A DNA stretch of 64,000 nucleotides, taken from Leptospira noguchii serovar Panama str. CZ214 (GTDB taxonomy: Bacteria; Spirochaetota; Leptospiria; Leptospirales; Leptospiraceae). Position numbers and translations under genes: made by a program. The notes beneath the pieces are model-generated. The model saw nothing but the letters and a program-made list of their open reading frames with translations, did not search any database and had not been told where the DNA came from. Shown one piece after another: positions 27,015 through 39,659 of this stretch (position 1 is the stretch's first letter; each line of letters opens with the position of its first letter). The DNA is taken from contig NZ_AKWY02000010.1 of NCBI RefSeq assembly GCF_000306255.2, positions 102,163 through 166,162 of the forward strand, in the 5' to 3' direction.

Positions 27015-27971
27015 TTATTTAGAATTTGGATCACAATAAATCTGGGAACAATGAGTAGCCCGGTTTCTTCCATTGGCTTTGGAACGATAGAGAGCCCGGT
27101 CTGCTTCTTCTACAATCCGTGTGGAAAGATCTGTACCGCAAATAGCAGAAACTGGAAGATTGAAGTCTAAGGTTGCAATTCCTACGCTGATTGTGATAGG
27201 TCGGTTTTCCCAGGTTTCTTTTTCGATTGTAGTTACTAATCGATCTGCGACTTCAATTGCTTTGTGTTCTCCGGTGTCGGGTAATGCGACTACAAATTCT
27301 TCTCCGCCAAATCGAGCCAACAAATCGCTAACTCGTAGGGTATAAGTAAAAACGGAAGCTAAGCGGATTAAAACCCGATCTCCCGCGGGATGTCCAAATT
27401 GATCGTTGTATGTTTTGAAATGGTCCACGTCGATCATCAGTAAAGATAAAAACCCCTTTTTTTTGTTCGTGTGGACGATTCGATCGTTTAATTCTTCGTT
27501 AAATGTTCTCCTATTTTTTAACCTTGTGAGAGGGTCTGTGCTGGCTTGTTCAAATAATTTATCGTTTGCGTCTTTGAGTTCCGCCGCGAGTTGGTTGAGT
27601 TTACGGTTAGATTCTACGATTTCGGTAATGTCTCTTGCGATGGCGTAAATCAATTCAGAGCGCAAATCTGGAAAGGCCGTCCAAGAAAAGTTTTTGTATT
27701 CTCCATTGGCACAACGATAGCGATTTTGAAATGATAAGATAGGAGAGCCCTTTTTTAATTTTTCTACGACTTGATAGGTGGGCTCCACATCGTCTGGATG
27801 TAGGAATATATAAGAACCGAAGGCAAGTAAATCTTCGTTTTTCCAACCAAATGCTTTTTGGAAAGAAGGGTTGATTCTGAGTATGCATCCGTCTAGTTTT
27901 GCTATACAAAGCATATCTAAAGAATAATCAAAAAATTTTTCGATATCGTATTTCATTTCTTCGTATTTCAT
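27015..27971 (-). CDS. PAS-GGDEF diguanylate cyclase, array gene 1 (first)
   Basis: 318 residues. Second-subtype PAS (GSYIFLHPDD, YAIARDIT) joined to a Phe-group GGDEF domain (RFGGEEFVVALPD, inhibitory site RVSD). It is the first gene in the direction of transcription, so the promoter for the array probably lies above 27971. The start may be either ATG (MKYEEMKYD or the Met five residues later); sisters begin with the equivalent of the second. A 106-bp gap separates it from the next gene, long enough for another promoter. Confidence 0.92.
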   Translation of the reverse strand: MKYEEMKYDIEKFFDYSLDMLCIAKLDGCILRINPSFQKAFGWKNEDLLAFGSYIFLHPDDVEPTYQVVEKLKKGSPILSFQNRYRCANGEYKNFSWTAFPDLRSELIYAIARDITEIVESNRKLNQLAAELKDANDKLFEQASTDPLTRLKNRRTFNEELNDRIVHTNKKKGFLSLLMIDVDHFKTYNDQFGHPAGDRVLIRLASVFTYTLRVSDLLARFGGEEFVVALPDTGEHKAIEVADRLVTTIEKETWENRPITISVGIATLDFNLPVSAICGTDLSTRIVEEADRALYRSKANGRNRATHCSQIYCDPNSK

Positions 27972-28756
27972 ACGATTCCTCGGATATAAAAGAAATGAAT
28001 GAGGTAATTAAAGAAGAAGTTTTGTTTAGTCATAAGAATTCGGTTTGAGACGTTTTGTAAAAAGTTTTTGTATGAATGAAGAGTGATTCTCTTTGACTCC
28101 ACAGATGTTTTTGTTTTGCCTCTTGTAAAAGTAGTTTTAATAGACGCAATTTTATAACTAAAAATCATAACTGCAAAGTAAAAAAACCAAATTGAAAGAT
28201 GAACATTATATAATAAATTGTATTCGAATTATAGAATGTTTGTTTTTTGAAAATTAAAATTATAAAAACGGAAGATTGTTGAATGTTTATTTAAAATCTT
28301 TCCTATTCAGCTTTTTATAAAATGCGCCAATTGATAATATGAATTAAGATGTGCTGATTAGATCTCTACGTGCATCTATCCGATTTCAAAATACTTAAAA
28401 ATGAATTTTTATAAAATGGATTTCTTATACCGAACTTTTGTTTTTTTTACATTTTTATTGTACCCATCTAATCAGGTTTAGGCGAATTTAATATTTTTAT
28501 TTTTAAAATAGGAATCGAACTTTCGTTTTTTTATAAAATTGGCATCATCAATTTATGGTAACGTCCTGTTTTAGTAAAAAATGTTAGGTGTTCAACTATG
28601 TAGTTTTGAATGGAAAAATTTTAGAGATAATTTATAGAATTGACCAGATAACTTTCCTTAAATGATTTTCGGTAGAATTATAGAACTCTAAAATAACGTG
28701 AGTTTGATGTAAGAAATCAGTTTTGTCTTAGGTCAATTTTTTTGTAAAAAAATAAA

Positions 28757-28965
28757 TGTGGGAACTATTACAAGTCATGGATTTACCAGTTAAACTTTGA
28801 AAATTGTGGGAACTCTTACAAATCGTGGATTTAACAGTTAAACTTTAAAATTGTGGGAACTATTACAAATCGAGATTTTACAGTTAAACTTTGAAAAATG
28901 TGGGAACTATTACAAATCGAGATTTTACAGTTAGATTTCTAAATTGTGGGAACTATTACAAAATA
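28757..28965 (+). repeat. degenerate ~47-bp tandem repeat (five units)
   Basis: Units begin TGTGGGAACT at 28757, 28805, 28852, 28899 and 28945 (periods 48, 47, 47, 46). Each continues with ATTACAA or CTTACAA, then a GATTTTACAGTTA block about 20 bases later. The units are diverged, unlike the near-perfect array at 50296 with the same period and core. Confidence 0.85.
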
Positions 28966-29059
28966 CAAAAAGAGTCATTGTCCAATTAGATTTCTGAACA
29001 AAAACGCTGTTTTCCGGCCATCATCAAAATTTAAATCTCATTTATTTTAAGGCGAGTTC
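28966..29059 (+). repeat. dispersed intergenic repeat, copy 1
   Basis: Aligns along its length with 41956-42045: CAAAAAGARTCATTGTCCAA, then a GCYGTTTTMCG block, a TATTTTAGRSGAGTTC-like end. In both places it lies beside TGTGGGAACT repeats. Confidence 0.6.
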
Positions 29060-29430
29060 GGCTGAGAAAGAATTTTTTAAAAGTAATAGTTCCCACAATT
29101 TTAGAATTTGTTCATAAAATCGTGATTGGCTGTGGCCCTAACCGATTTGTAAAGTTTAAGTTCAGATTTGTAATAGTACCACACTTGGATACGACTAGTT
29201 CAATTATTATAAACTTCCATGTTTTAAATTGTGGTTAGTTCCCACATTTAAAGAATCGATCTGCGAAATTCAGATCCTAACTTTTTTCAGAAAAATGAAT
29301 CATGTTCAATAGAGACTCATCGTTTTAATTACAAACTAACAATGTGTAGATGATATGATTTGCCTGACTTATAAAGTCAATTTCAGAATTTGTGTGAGTT
29401 CCCACATTTTTAGGTTTGTATGTCAAATTC

Positions 29431-30858
29431 TCAATGTATTTTATAAATTTGTAAAAAATCTACACTTCTGACCGTGGTTCCTGGTGCTCCGGAAAGAATT
29501 ACCACCTTGTCTCCTGGAAAAAGAAATTCGTCCTCTTTGAGTTTCTGATTCATGTAAGCAATCATATCTTCTAATCTCGTAAAGAAAGGCATTACAAATG
29601 GAACCACACCTCGATAGAGTTTCATCTTTCTGGCGGTGGTCGTAAAAGGAGTAAAAGAGTAGATTGGAACTTTGGGTCTCATTTCAGAGGTAATCAATGC
29701 GGAATAACCACTTCTTGTAAAATTGATGATCGCTTTTGCGTGGATTCCGTGGGCTATTTCTCTTGCGGCGTTTCCCAGTGCGGTTCTTTCCGATTCTAAG
29801 AGTGTCTTTTTAATATTCCAGTGAACCTCATAGATATGATCGATGGTTTCAGTTTCTTGAATGATCTTAGACATGATTTCAACGGATTCAACCGGATAAT
29901 GACCGTTAGCCGATTCTGCCGAAAGCATAACTGCGTCTGTTCCGTCCATGACCGCGTTTGCTACGTCACTTGCTTCTGCACGAGTCGGTCTTGGATTTTC
30001 AATCATAGATTCTAACATTTGAGTCGCGGTAATTACCGGTTTACCCGCTTGATTGAGTTTATAGATAAGTTCTTTTTGTAGAATGGGAACTTTTTCAGTA
30101 TCAATTTCTACTCCCAGATCTCCTCTTGCGATCATGATTCCGTCTGCTCTTTCTATGATTTCTTCTATATTTCCGATTGCTTCTGGTCTTTCTATCTTTG
30201 CGATGAGTCCGGTATATGTGCCCTCCAAATAAGATCTTGCTAATTCTAAGTCGGCCCCAGTACGAACAAAACTAAGAGCCGCGTAATCTACCCCTAAAGA
30301 AAGCGCAAACTTAAGATCTTCTATGTCTTTTTCTGAAAGTGCAGGAGCGGAGATAGGAGTTCCTGGAAGATTGATTCCTTTGTTACTCCATAAGATTCCA
30401 CCTACGATCACTTTTAAAATGGCGGAGTCCGGTTTTTTAGAAATCACTTTTAAAGTTAACTTACCGTCGTCGATTAGAATCTTGTCTTCTTCTTGTATAT
30501 CTCTAATTAGATTTGGATATGTACAACCGATTGTATGTTCGTCGCCTAAAATATCAGAGTCTGGAACGATTTGAATTTCTTGATTCTTATGAAGTAGAAT
30601 GGAGTTGAGTTTTAATTTTCCAGTTCGAATTTTAGGGCCTTGCAGATCTGCCATGATTCCTAAAGGAAATCCGAAAATTTGTTCGCACTTGCGTAACGTG
30701 TCATAGACTCTTTTATGAGAATCATGCGTGCCGTGTGAAAAATTCATCCGAGCTATATCCATTCCCGCTTTGAGAATGGAAAGTATGGTTTCTTCGGAAG
30801 AAGAAGCCGGGCCTATGGTACAGACGATTTTGGTTTTTTTCCCGTTTAGAATTTTCAT
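29431..30858 (-). CDS. pyk: pyruvate kinase
   Basis: 475 residues from ATG 30858; a TTG three codons earlier is possible but less likely. Catalyses phosphoenolpyruvate + ADP to pyruvate + ATP, the last step of glycolysis. The signatures are in place: TKIVCTIGPAS at the start, ARMNFSHGTH, IMADLQGPKIRTG, the catalytic-lysine block GLIAKIERPEAI, IMIARGDLGVE, ITATQMLESMI and PTRAEASDVANAV, then the C-terminal regulatory domain. Divergent from the deacetylase-like gene at 30960. In an organism that lives on fatty acids the enzyme may mainly serve anaplerosis and biosynthesis (inference). Confidence 0.95.
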   Translation of the reverse strand: MKILNGKKTKIVCTIGPASSSEETILSILKAGMDIARMNFSHGTHDSHKRVYDTLRKCEQIFGFPLGIMADLQGPKIRTGKLKLNSILLHKNQEIQIVPDSDILGDEHTIGCTYPNLIRDIQEEDKILIDDGKLTLKVISKKPDSAILKVIVGGILWSNKGINLPGTPISAPALSEKDIEDLKFALSLGVDYAALSFVRTGADLELARSYLEGTYTGLIAKIERPEAIGNIEEIIERADGIMIARGDLGVEIDTEKVPILQKELIYKLNQAGKPVITATQMLESMIENPRPTRAEASDVANAVMDGTDAVMLSAESANGHYPVESVEIMSKIIQETETIDHIYEVHWNIKKTLLESERTALGNAAREIAHGIHAKAIINFTRSGYSALITSEMRPKVPIYSFTPFTTTARKMKLYRGVVPFVMPFFTRLEDMIAYMNQKLKEDEFLFPGDKVVILSGAPGTTVRSVDFLQIYKIH

Positions 30859-30936
30859 ACAAGGCAATTGTAGATAAATATACTCGTTCTTCCAGCGAAT
30901 ATTTCCTCTTTACGAACGGAAACCGGAAAATAGAAT

Positions 30937-31868
<932 letters not shown>

Positions 31869-31870
31869 GC

Positions 31871-32686
<816 letters not shown>

Positions 32687-32687
32687 T

Positions 32688-33797
<1,110 letters not shown>

Positions 33798-33968
33798 AAA
33801 AGAATTGATAGTTGCTCGTTTTTGGGTCAATAGATTCTGCCAATTTTAAATTGAATATGAAGGAAATATAATAAATAAATTCATTGTTTGATTTGATACT
33901 TGATTGAAAATACCGAATGTCTGGTATGATTTTTATTTCGCTTAAAAGTAGTTTACGAAAGTTGATCA

Positions 33969-34541
33969 ATGGAAAGTTTTAAAGACGAAATTCTTTTTGA
34001 AATCGGGGAATTGGAAAAAAAACGGAACAAAGATCCGATGATCGTTCTCAAAAAAATTAAAGCCTATGATTATGGCGATTTGTATCATCATAAGATTTCT
34101 AAAAAATACAATCCGAATTGGGAAGATTATAACTCCTTTATAAACGATCTATACCGTAAATATTTAGATGCCGTATTTGAAATTTTAGAAAAAAACGGTT
34201 CTGAGGCGCTTAAATTTCTAAAAGATTGTAAATTTTACGATCAGTTAGGTTACATCGCCGCCCTTTTCGCGGATCTTGATTATAAGGATGCATTACCCGT
34301 TTTAGAAGAAAAAATGAAAGCGATCAAAGATCCGATTGTCCTGGAAATTTTTTTAGAAGCCATTACAAGGCTTAAATCTCAAACAAGTATGCCTGAATCT
34401 CAAAATAGAATGATTTGGATGTTTGAAAACGTTTCTGCTACTCAAAGGATTCTCGGAGCAAGTTCCGACAGTGTGTTTCTAAAAAAAGCTCAAGAGAAAG
34501 CGAACGTTGAAGATCAGTTGTGGGAAGCAGATCAAGAATGA
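33969..34541 (+). CDS. hypothetical helical (HEAT-like) protein
   Basis: 190 residues, all-helical and highly charged, without signal peptide. Residues ~80-140 (EALKFLKDCKFYDQ..., ALPVLEEKMKAIKDP..., VLEIFLEAITRLKS) look like two or three HEAT-type helical repeats, which usually bind proteins. I cannot give a function. Stand-alone plus-strand gene 171 bp after the phosphatase and convergent with the large exported protein. Confidence 0.7.
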   Translation: MESFKDEILFEIGELEKKRNKDPMIVLKKIKAYDYGDLYHHKISKKYNPNWEDYNSFINDLYRKYLDAVFEILEKNGSEALKFLKDCKFYDQLGYIAALFADLDYKDALPVLEEKMKAIKDPIVLEIFLEAITRLKSQTSMPESQNRMIWMFENVSATQRILGASSDSVFLKKAQEKANVEDQLWEADQE

Positions 34542-34584
34542 TTGTAATTGATATTTTAAACAAAGTTTTGTTGAAATCTTGTCT

Positions 34585-36429
34585 TTAATCCTCGTCTTGA
34601 AACTGAAAAAGTTCTTCTGGGATTTCTTTTATGGAAACGGAAGGAAATGTTCCTTTTCGAATATTAAAAAAAGTTAATTCTGGAAGACTGAAGAATAAGG
34701 ATTGGAATCCTTTTTGAAGTTTTTCTCCTCTGTCAAAGGGCGATGTGAAAATTCCTATCAAACTCGCGCCAAACCCAGCCGTTAAGTTTACGGTTCCATA
34801 CAAGGGTCTACCCCAAAATACGTCGTCTGTAAATAATGGAAAGAAATGATCTTCTCGATTTGGTTTATAAATAGAAGAAGAAAATGTAAACGATTCTAAA
34901 ATACGAGTTTTTAAATTCGGATTTTGTTCAAGTAGTTTGGCCAATTTTTTTCTTCTATATGAAAGTAAAATTTTTTCTCCTTCATTGTTCCAGTTGTTGG
35001 AAACGGAATAAGAGGCGTAAAAAGGAATAAAGGAGAGCGAAAAATTAAAATTTATCTTTTTTCCAGGAAAAGGAATTTCTTTTTGGTCGAAAGAATTCTG
35101 GGCGCTTTTTAAAATTTCGGTCGTGCAGTTTTCAAATAGTATCCGAAAAGGATAAAGTTTTTTTAAATGTGTATGGTATTCTTTTTCCCTTTGTTTTGCG
35201 AATATTAGATATTCTTGAAGTGTTGAGTTTTCTGGCAAATACATAGGAATTAGAAATTTGTTTTCCCTTTGAGGAAGCAATTTCTCAGAGGTCACTCGTA
35301 CCGGAATTGAAGTTTGAATCCCTTCTTGGAATTCAAAGGCTCTGTTGGACGAATCTTCCCAGATTTGATATTCTTTTTCTGTAAGTTCGTTTAAGGTGGA
35401 AATTTTTTTTCGAGCGAGTGAAACGATTGCCCATGTTTCTTTGGAAAGATGGCGAAGCGCTTGTTCGTCTTGTGAATCTTCTTTATAAACGATAGTAGAA
35501 TTGTCCGGAAAACTAGATAAAAAAACGGGAGATCCTATTCGAATACTTTCTTCGATTGTGTGTAACCTGGCTAAAGTTACAAGTGCGCTATAAGCCCAAC
35601 CAGGATCTTGGTCGGATAAGATTTGTATCAATCCTTCTGCTTGTTTTTGACCGAAGTTTTCTAAAAGTTCTTTTTCTTTTGTAGTTAATGATTCTTGTAT
35701 ATTCAATATTTTGAATTCTTGGTTTAAGGCCCATTCTTCCCTTAAAATTTGACAAAATAAAATTCCTTCGAGTATATCTCTTATTTTTAAATAAGACCCC
35801 GGTTTGAAAAACGGAAAAACATACTTGTGCATTTTTTCGGGAAAACTAGAAAACTCCATTTTTACAAGTAAGTTATTAGGCGAGAGCATTTCGTCCTTCA
35901 AGTTTTGTTCTAAGTCTTTTAGAAAATTCTCGCCTAACGCGGTCATAAGTTTTGATTTTAAATCTTTAGAAAGAACTGATTTGTTTTTGGAAGTAAAGTA
36001 GGCGGTGGCTCTCAGTCCTATTTTTTTTTCGGGAGAATTTAATTCTTCTAAGAACTTGGTTTCCTTTTTTAACATTTCCAGATTTTGCAGGTGTCTAAAT
36101 TGGACCAGATAAAGACGATTGAGTCCGGATTCTAATACGGATATTTGTTGTTGGGTTAGTTTGAGTCTAGTTAGAACGCTGGTTCTATTAGAGATGATAT
36201 TATAATCAAAAGCAAAATCGTCGTAGGATTCTCGAACCAGATGAAAAATATCGTCTGGAAAGAATTGATAGTGATATACTTTGTTTCCGATTCGAATTCC
36301 GGTATGTCCTCCACTGGATTGCCCTATGTTCGAATCTACATAAATAAAATCTGCGGTTGTAGGAGTTGAGTAAAGCCCCGTCGCAAAGAACAGGGCTATC
36401 CAAAACAGAATGGAAAAAAAATTTAGAAT
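34585..36429 (-). CDS. large exported protein; true start lies upstream of the first ATG
   Basis: The first in-frame ATG is at 36075 (496 residues), but the frame is open upstream for 118 more codons to about 36429, and these encode a clear signal peptide (FFSILFWIALFFATGLY) followed by ordinary protein including SSGGHTGIRIGNKVYHY. No ATG, GTG or TTG begins this part; an ATT at 36429-36427, overlapping the stop of the upstream gene, or a CTG, are the only candidates near the signal. The GGHTGIRIG segment recalls the conserved His region of DUF4105/NlpC-like periplasmic domains (tentative). The C-terminus has barrel-like segments (FNFSLSFIPFYASYSV). Translation is probably coupled to the lipoprotein gene. 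Confidence 0.75.
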   Translation of the reverse strand: MLNFFSILFWIALFFATGLYSTPTTADFIYVDSNIGQSSGGHTGIRIGNKVYHYQFFPDDIFHLVRESYDDFAFDYNIISNRTSVLTRLKLTQQQISVLESGLNRLYLVQFRHLQNLEMLKKETKFLEELNSPEKKIGLRATAYFTSKNKSVLSKDLKSKLMTALGENFLKDLEQNLKDEMLSPNNLLVKMEFSSFPEKMHKYVFPFFKPGSYLKIRDILEGILFCQILREEWALNQEFKILNIQESLTTKEKELLENFGQKQAEGLIQILSDQDPGWAYSALVTLARLHTIEESIRIGSPVFLSSFPDNSTIVYKEDSQDEQALRHLSKETWAIVSLARKKISTLNELTEKEYQIWEDSSNRAFEFQEGIQTSIPVRVTSEKLLPQRENKFLIPMYLPENSTLQEYLIFAKQREKEYHTHLKKLYPFRILFENCTTEILKSAQNSFDQKEIPFPGKKINFNFSLSFIPFYASYSVSNNWNNEGEKILLSYRRKKLAKLLEQNPNLKTRILESFTFSSSIYKPNREDHFFPLFTDDVFWGRPLYGTVNLTAGFGASLIGIFTSPFDRGEKLQKGFQSLFFSLPELTFFNIRKGTFPSVSIKEIPEELFQFQDED

Positions 36430-36908
36430 TGATGAAATCCTTTTCGGATGGATTCTACAATTTCTGGATTGGAAGTTTTGATTTCGGAAAGAAAGGTTTG
36501 AAATCTGTCTTCCTTTACTCCCGCTTTTTTAAGCCCACTTCCAATTCCTACATACGTTACGCGCAACGACTTCCAGTTTGTGAGTCCGTTGTGAAGAGCC
36601 AAAGTCGTAAGATCATTTTTAAATTCAATTTCTTGAAATCCGTTTTCTACGTGAATTGCTGTCAAATCTCTAACATCTTTGAGATACGCTTTTTCTTTTT
36701 TTTCGTCATCGTCTGAAGAAGATGAAAAGATAGAGCTTACCGACGTGGAAAGTGATTTGATTGATTTAGAAAGACTTTCCAAAGAATCGGAGGATTTACT
36801 GAGAGAATCGACTGCCTTGGAAACGGAGTCAGAAATAATACAGTCATTGATAGAAATGATGGTCAGCCCGAATATAAAAGCGATCAGTAGTTTTTGAATA
36901 CGTTTCAT
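36423..36908 (-). CDS. putative lipoprotein with Ser-rich linker
   Basis: About 161 residues. The signal peptide ends in ISINDC, a leptospiral-type lipobox. After it comes a Ser-rich, coiled-coil-like stretch (SKAVDSLSKSSDSLESLSKS, with heptad spacing) and an acidic run SSSSDDDEKKEK, then a compact C-terminal domain (about 80-160). A strong AAGGAG ribosome-binding sequence lies ten bases before ATG 36908. Its stop overlaps the beginning of the large exported protein frame, so the two are probably an operon. Function not known. Confidence 0.75.
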   Translation of the reverse strand: MKRIQKLLIAFIFGLTIISINDCIISDSVSKAVDSLSKSSDSLESLSKSIKSLSTSVSSIFSSSSDDDEKKEKAYLKDVRDLTAIHVENGFQEIEFKNDLTTLALHNGLTNWKSLRVTYVGIGSGLKKAGVKEDRFQTFLSEIKTSNPEIVESIRKGFHQF

Positions 36909-36963
36909 CAAACGAAGTCTCCTTATTTTCGGTTGGAATCTTATTTTATAGCTTGGCCTTCAG

Positions 36964-38904
36964 TCAAACAACTTTTCCGGTTTGTAATACCACGGATCCA
37001 TAAGCTGGGAGTTTTAGTTTTAAAATCCCCGTTTTTCCGGAATATTCCAAAGATTCTGGAACTTGCCCGGTCCAATAATCTGTAAATTGTTTGAGTTTGG
37101 AAACGAAAGGAGTTTTTATTTCGATTGTATTTTCTATTTCGCTAGGATTCCAAATTCCTAAAAAACCGGCCGGATTGTAAAGCGCAGATGGAAAAAGCCC
37201 GGAACTGATTCCTACCGGAATCGGAGTTTTATTTTTACATTTGGTTCCTAATTCCAAAGTTCTTTTTAAAAAGCTGAGTCTTTCTTCTCCGATCAGAGAA
37301 AGATCGTCGCTGATAAAAAGTATTCCTCCGCTTACCGCCATTACGCTCGCCATCAATTGGGTTTGTGAGGCGGTCATTTTATTTTTACTTTCTCGAACTA
37401 AAAGACAATCCGGATCATTGATCCATAAATTTCTATGCATCGAAGAACGGTTAATATCGTTGATCAAAGCTCTTTCCGTACAAATGGCGTGTTTGTCTTT
37501 AGATAGAATTCTCACTTTTTCTCTTCCCCAAAAAGGAGCTACGTCGCAACTGATTCGCATCGCGTCAAAAAGTCCGATCGAAGGATAGATAGGGGCTCCA
37601 CATCCAAGTAGGAATATTTCTTTTCCTACTACCTTGCGGATGAACTTGATCGTATCCGTATAACGCTTGTGAGGTGAAACTCCACGGTCGTAAGTCCAGC
37701 CAGGAAGTAAGGCTGCGTAGAGAAAATCTAGTTTGAGATAAGAATAATTAAATTCTTTTACGATTGTTTTAAACACGTTTTCTAAAAAATCTTTAGAAGT
37801 AGGATGAGTTACGTCTATACAATACGTATGATCCATTCCCCAAAGAGGGTTCCAGAGTGCGGGAGTAGGTTTTCCGTCTCTGTCTTTTAAAACTGCTTCT
37901 GGATATTTTTGGAAAAATTCGGATTTTTTTCGAACTAAAAAAGGAGCGAGCCAAATTCCAGGAGTCAATTTTTCTCTTCGAATTTCTTCGGCTAACAGTC
38001 TCATTCCGCCAGGAAATTTATCATTTGTAGTCAACCAGTCTCCTATTTCTTTTTGATAACCGTCGTCTATCTGAAAGAATTGGATCGGAAGTTTTTTTTC
38101 TTTTACGAGTGAAAGATTTTTCAGAATGATTTTTTCGGATATTTTAGTATAGTATTGATACCAAGAACACCATCCGGTGGGAACTGGAGTGGTGGAAATT
38201 TTTACTTTATGAGCTTTTCCTAATTCACTAAAATACTTTTTTAAGTGTGATTCTGGTTCGATCGTAAAACGCGAAATTCCTATTGGAGTCAGAGAAATTT
38301 TATTTCCTCTAAAATCCTCGTAATGATAAAAGTCATAGATCAAAGAAATTCCTGAGTTGGAAATTTCAGGTTTCTTTTTAGAATTTTCCAGTTCTTCTTT
38401 TCTGGAAGTAGAGATGACTCTGAATTTTACTCCTTGTTCTCCCGGGCCGATTGCACCTGCAAAGTAATTTGGTTCTTTTGAAGAAGAAATCAGAAGGACC
38501 ATTCCTTCGCTGTGCCAATCTCCATTTGCACCGGAATGATGTGTGTAAAAATTCTCCTGACAATATCTTAGAAAATCCAGCTTTGGAGATTCGTCTACTT
38601 CCGAAAGTGGATAAACTCCGGAAAGGCTCCAGGATTGATAACCGTGTTGAAAAATTTTAGGTTCGCTCAGTTGGTGTGATGGAAGTTCAATTTCCAGGGT
38701 AAGTAATTCTGTTCCAGCCTTGGGTCTTTGCTCTCCGATCCATTCTAGATGAGGTTTGAAAGTTTCATTCTTTCCTGTTTTTTTATGCCCAAGAGAAAGT
38801 GAAAAATTTCGACAATCGCTGTAGGTTTTGGTTTCTTTACTTGATATTTCAAAAATGGATGTAAAGGAATTCTCATAGACTTTGTAGTTTAAAATGGCTC
38901 TCAT
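36964..38904 (-). CDS. GH36-family alpha-galactosidase
   Basis: 646 residues, no signal peptide, hence cytoplasmic. After a beta-rich N-terminal domain, the catalytic barrel shows the GH36 signatures WCSWYQYY (245-252), FFQIDDGYQ (277-285), nucleophile D393 in YLKLDFLYA and acid/base D454 in RISCDVAPFW, each in the expected order. The family releases terminal alpha-linked galactose. No sugar transporter lies next to it, so the substrate may be an internal glycan or glycolipid (inference). Divergent from RNase D across a 116-bp spacer. Confidence 0.87.
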   Translation of the reverse strand: MRAILNYKVYENSFTSIFEISSKETKTYSDCRNFSLSLGHKKTGKNETFKPHLEWIGEQRPKAGTELLTLEIELPSHQLSEPKIFQHGYQSWSLSGVYPLSEVDESPKLDFLRYCQENFYTHHSGANGDWHSEGMVLLISSSKEPNYFAGAIGPGEQGVKFRVISTSRKEELENSKKKPEISNSGISLIYDFYHYEDFRGNKISLTPIGISRFTIEPESHLKKYFSELGKAHKVKISTTPVPTGWCSWYQYYTKISEKIILKNLSLVKEKKLPIQFFQIDDGYQKEIGDWLTTNDKFPGGMRLLAEEIRREKLTPGIWLAPFLVRKKSEFFQKYPEAVLKDRDGKPTPALWNPLWGMDHTYCIDVTHPTSKDFLENVFKTIVKEFNYSYLKLDFLYAALLPGWTYDRGVSPHKRYTDTIKFIRKVVGKEIFLLGCGAPIYPSIGLFDAMRISCDVAPFWGREKVRILSKDKHAICTERALINDINRSSMHRNLWINDPDCLLVRESKNKMTASQTQLMASVMAVSGGILFISDDLSLIGEERLSFLKRTLELGTKCKNKTPIPVGISSGLFPSALYNPAGFLGIWNPSEIENTIEIKTPFVSKLKQFTDYWTGQVPESLEYSGKTGILKLKLPAYGSVVLQTGKVV

Positions 38905-39020
38905 AATCTCTATCGCTCATCTTTTTCTTTTTTCCGAATGGAAACTTTTCTATAATAAGAGAATTTCCACTTCGTATTTTTGATTCCCGAAAACCGCGTG
39001 GCACGGATTATTATGAAATT

Positions 39021-39655
<635 letters not shown>

Positions 39656-39659
<4 letters not shown>

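Larger units (their letters stand above)
27972..29430. other. repeat-rich spacer above the cyclase array
   Basis: 1.46 kb without a supportable gene. The left part should hold the array promoter, although I cannot point to convincing boxes. The right part contains the ~47-bp tandem array (28757-28965), a dispersed repeat (28966-29059) and three inverted AGTTCCCACA cores at 29088, 29237 and 29397, the last just after the end of pyk. Confidence 0.6.
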
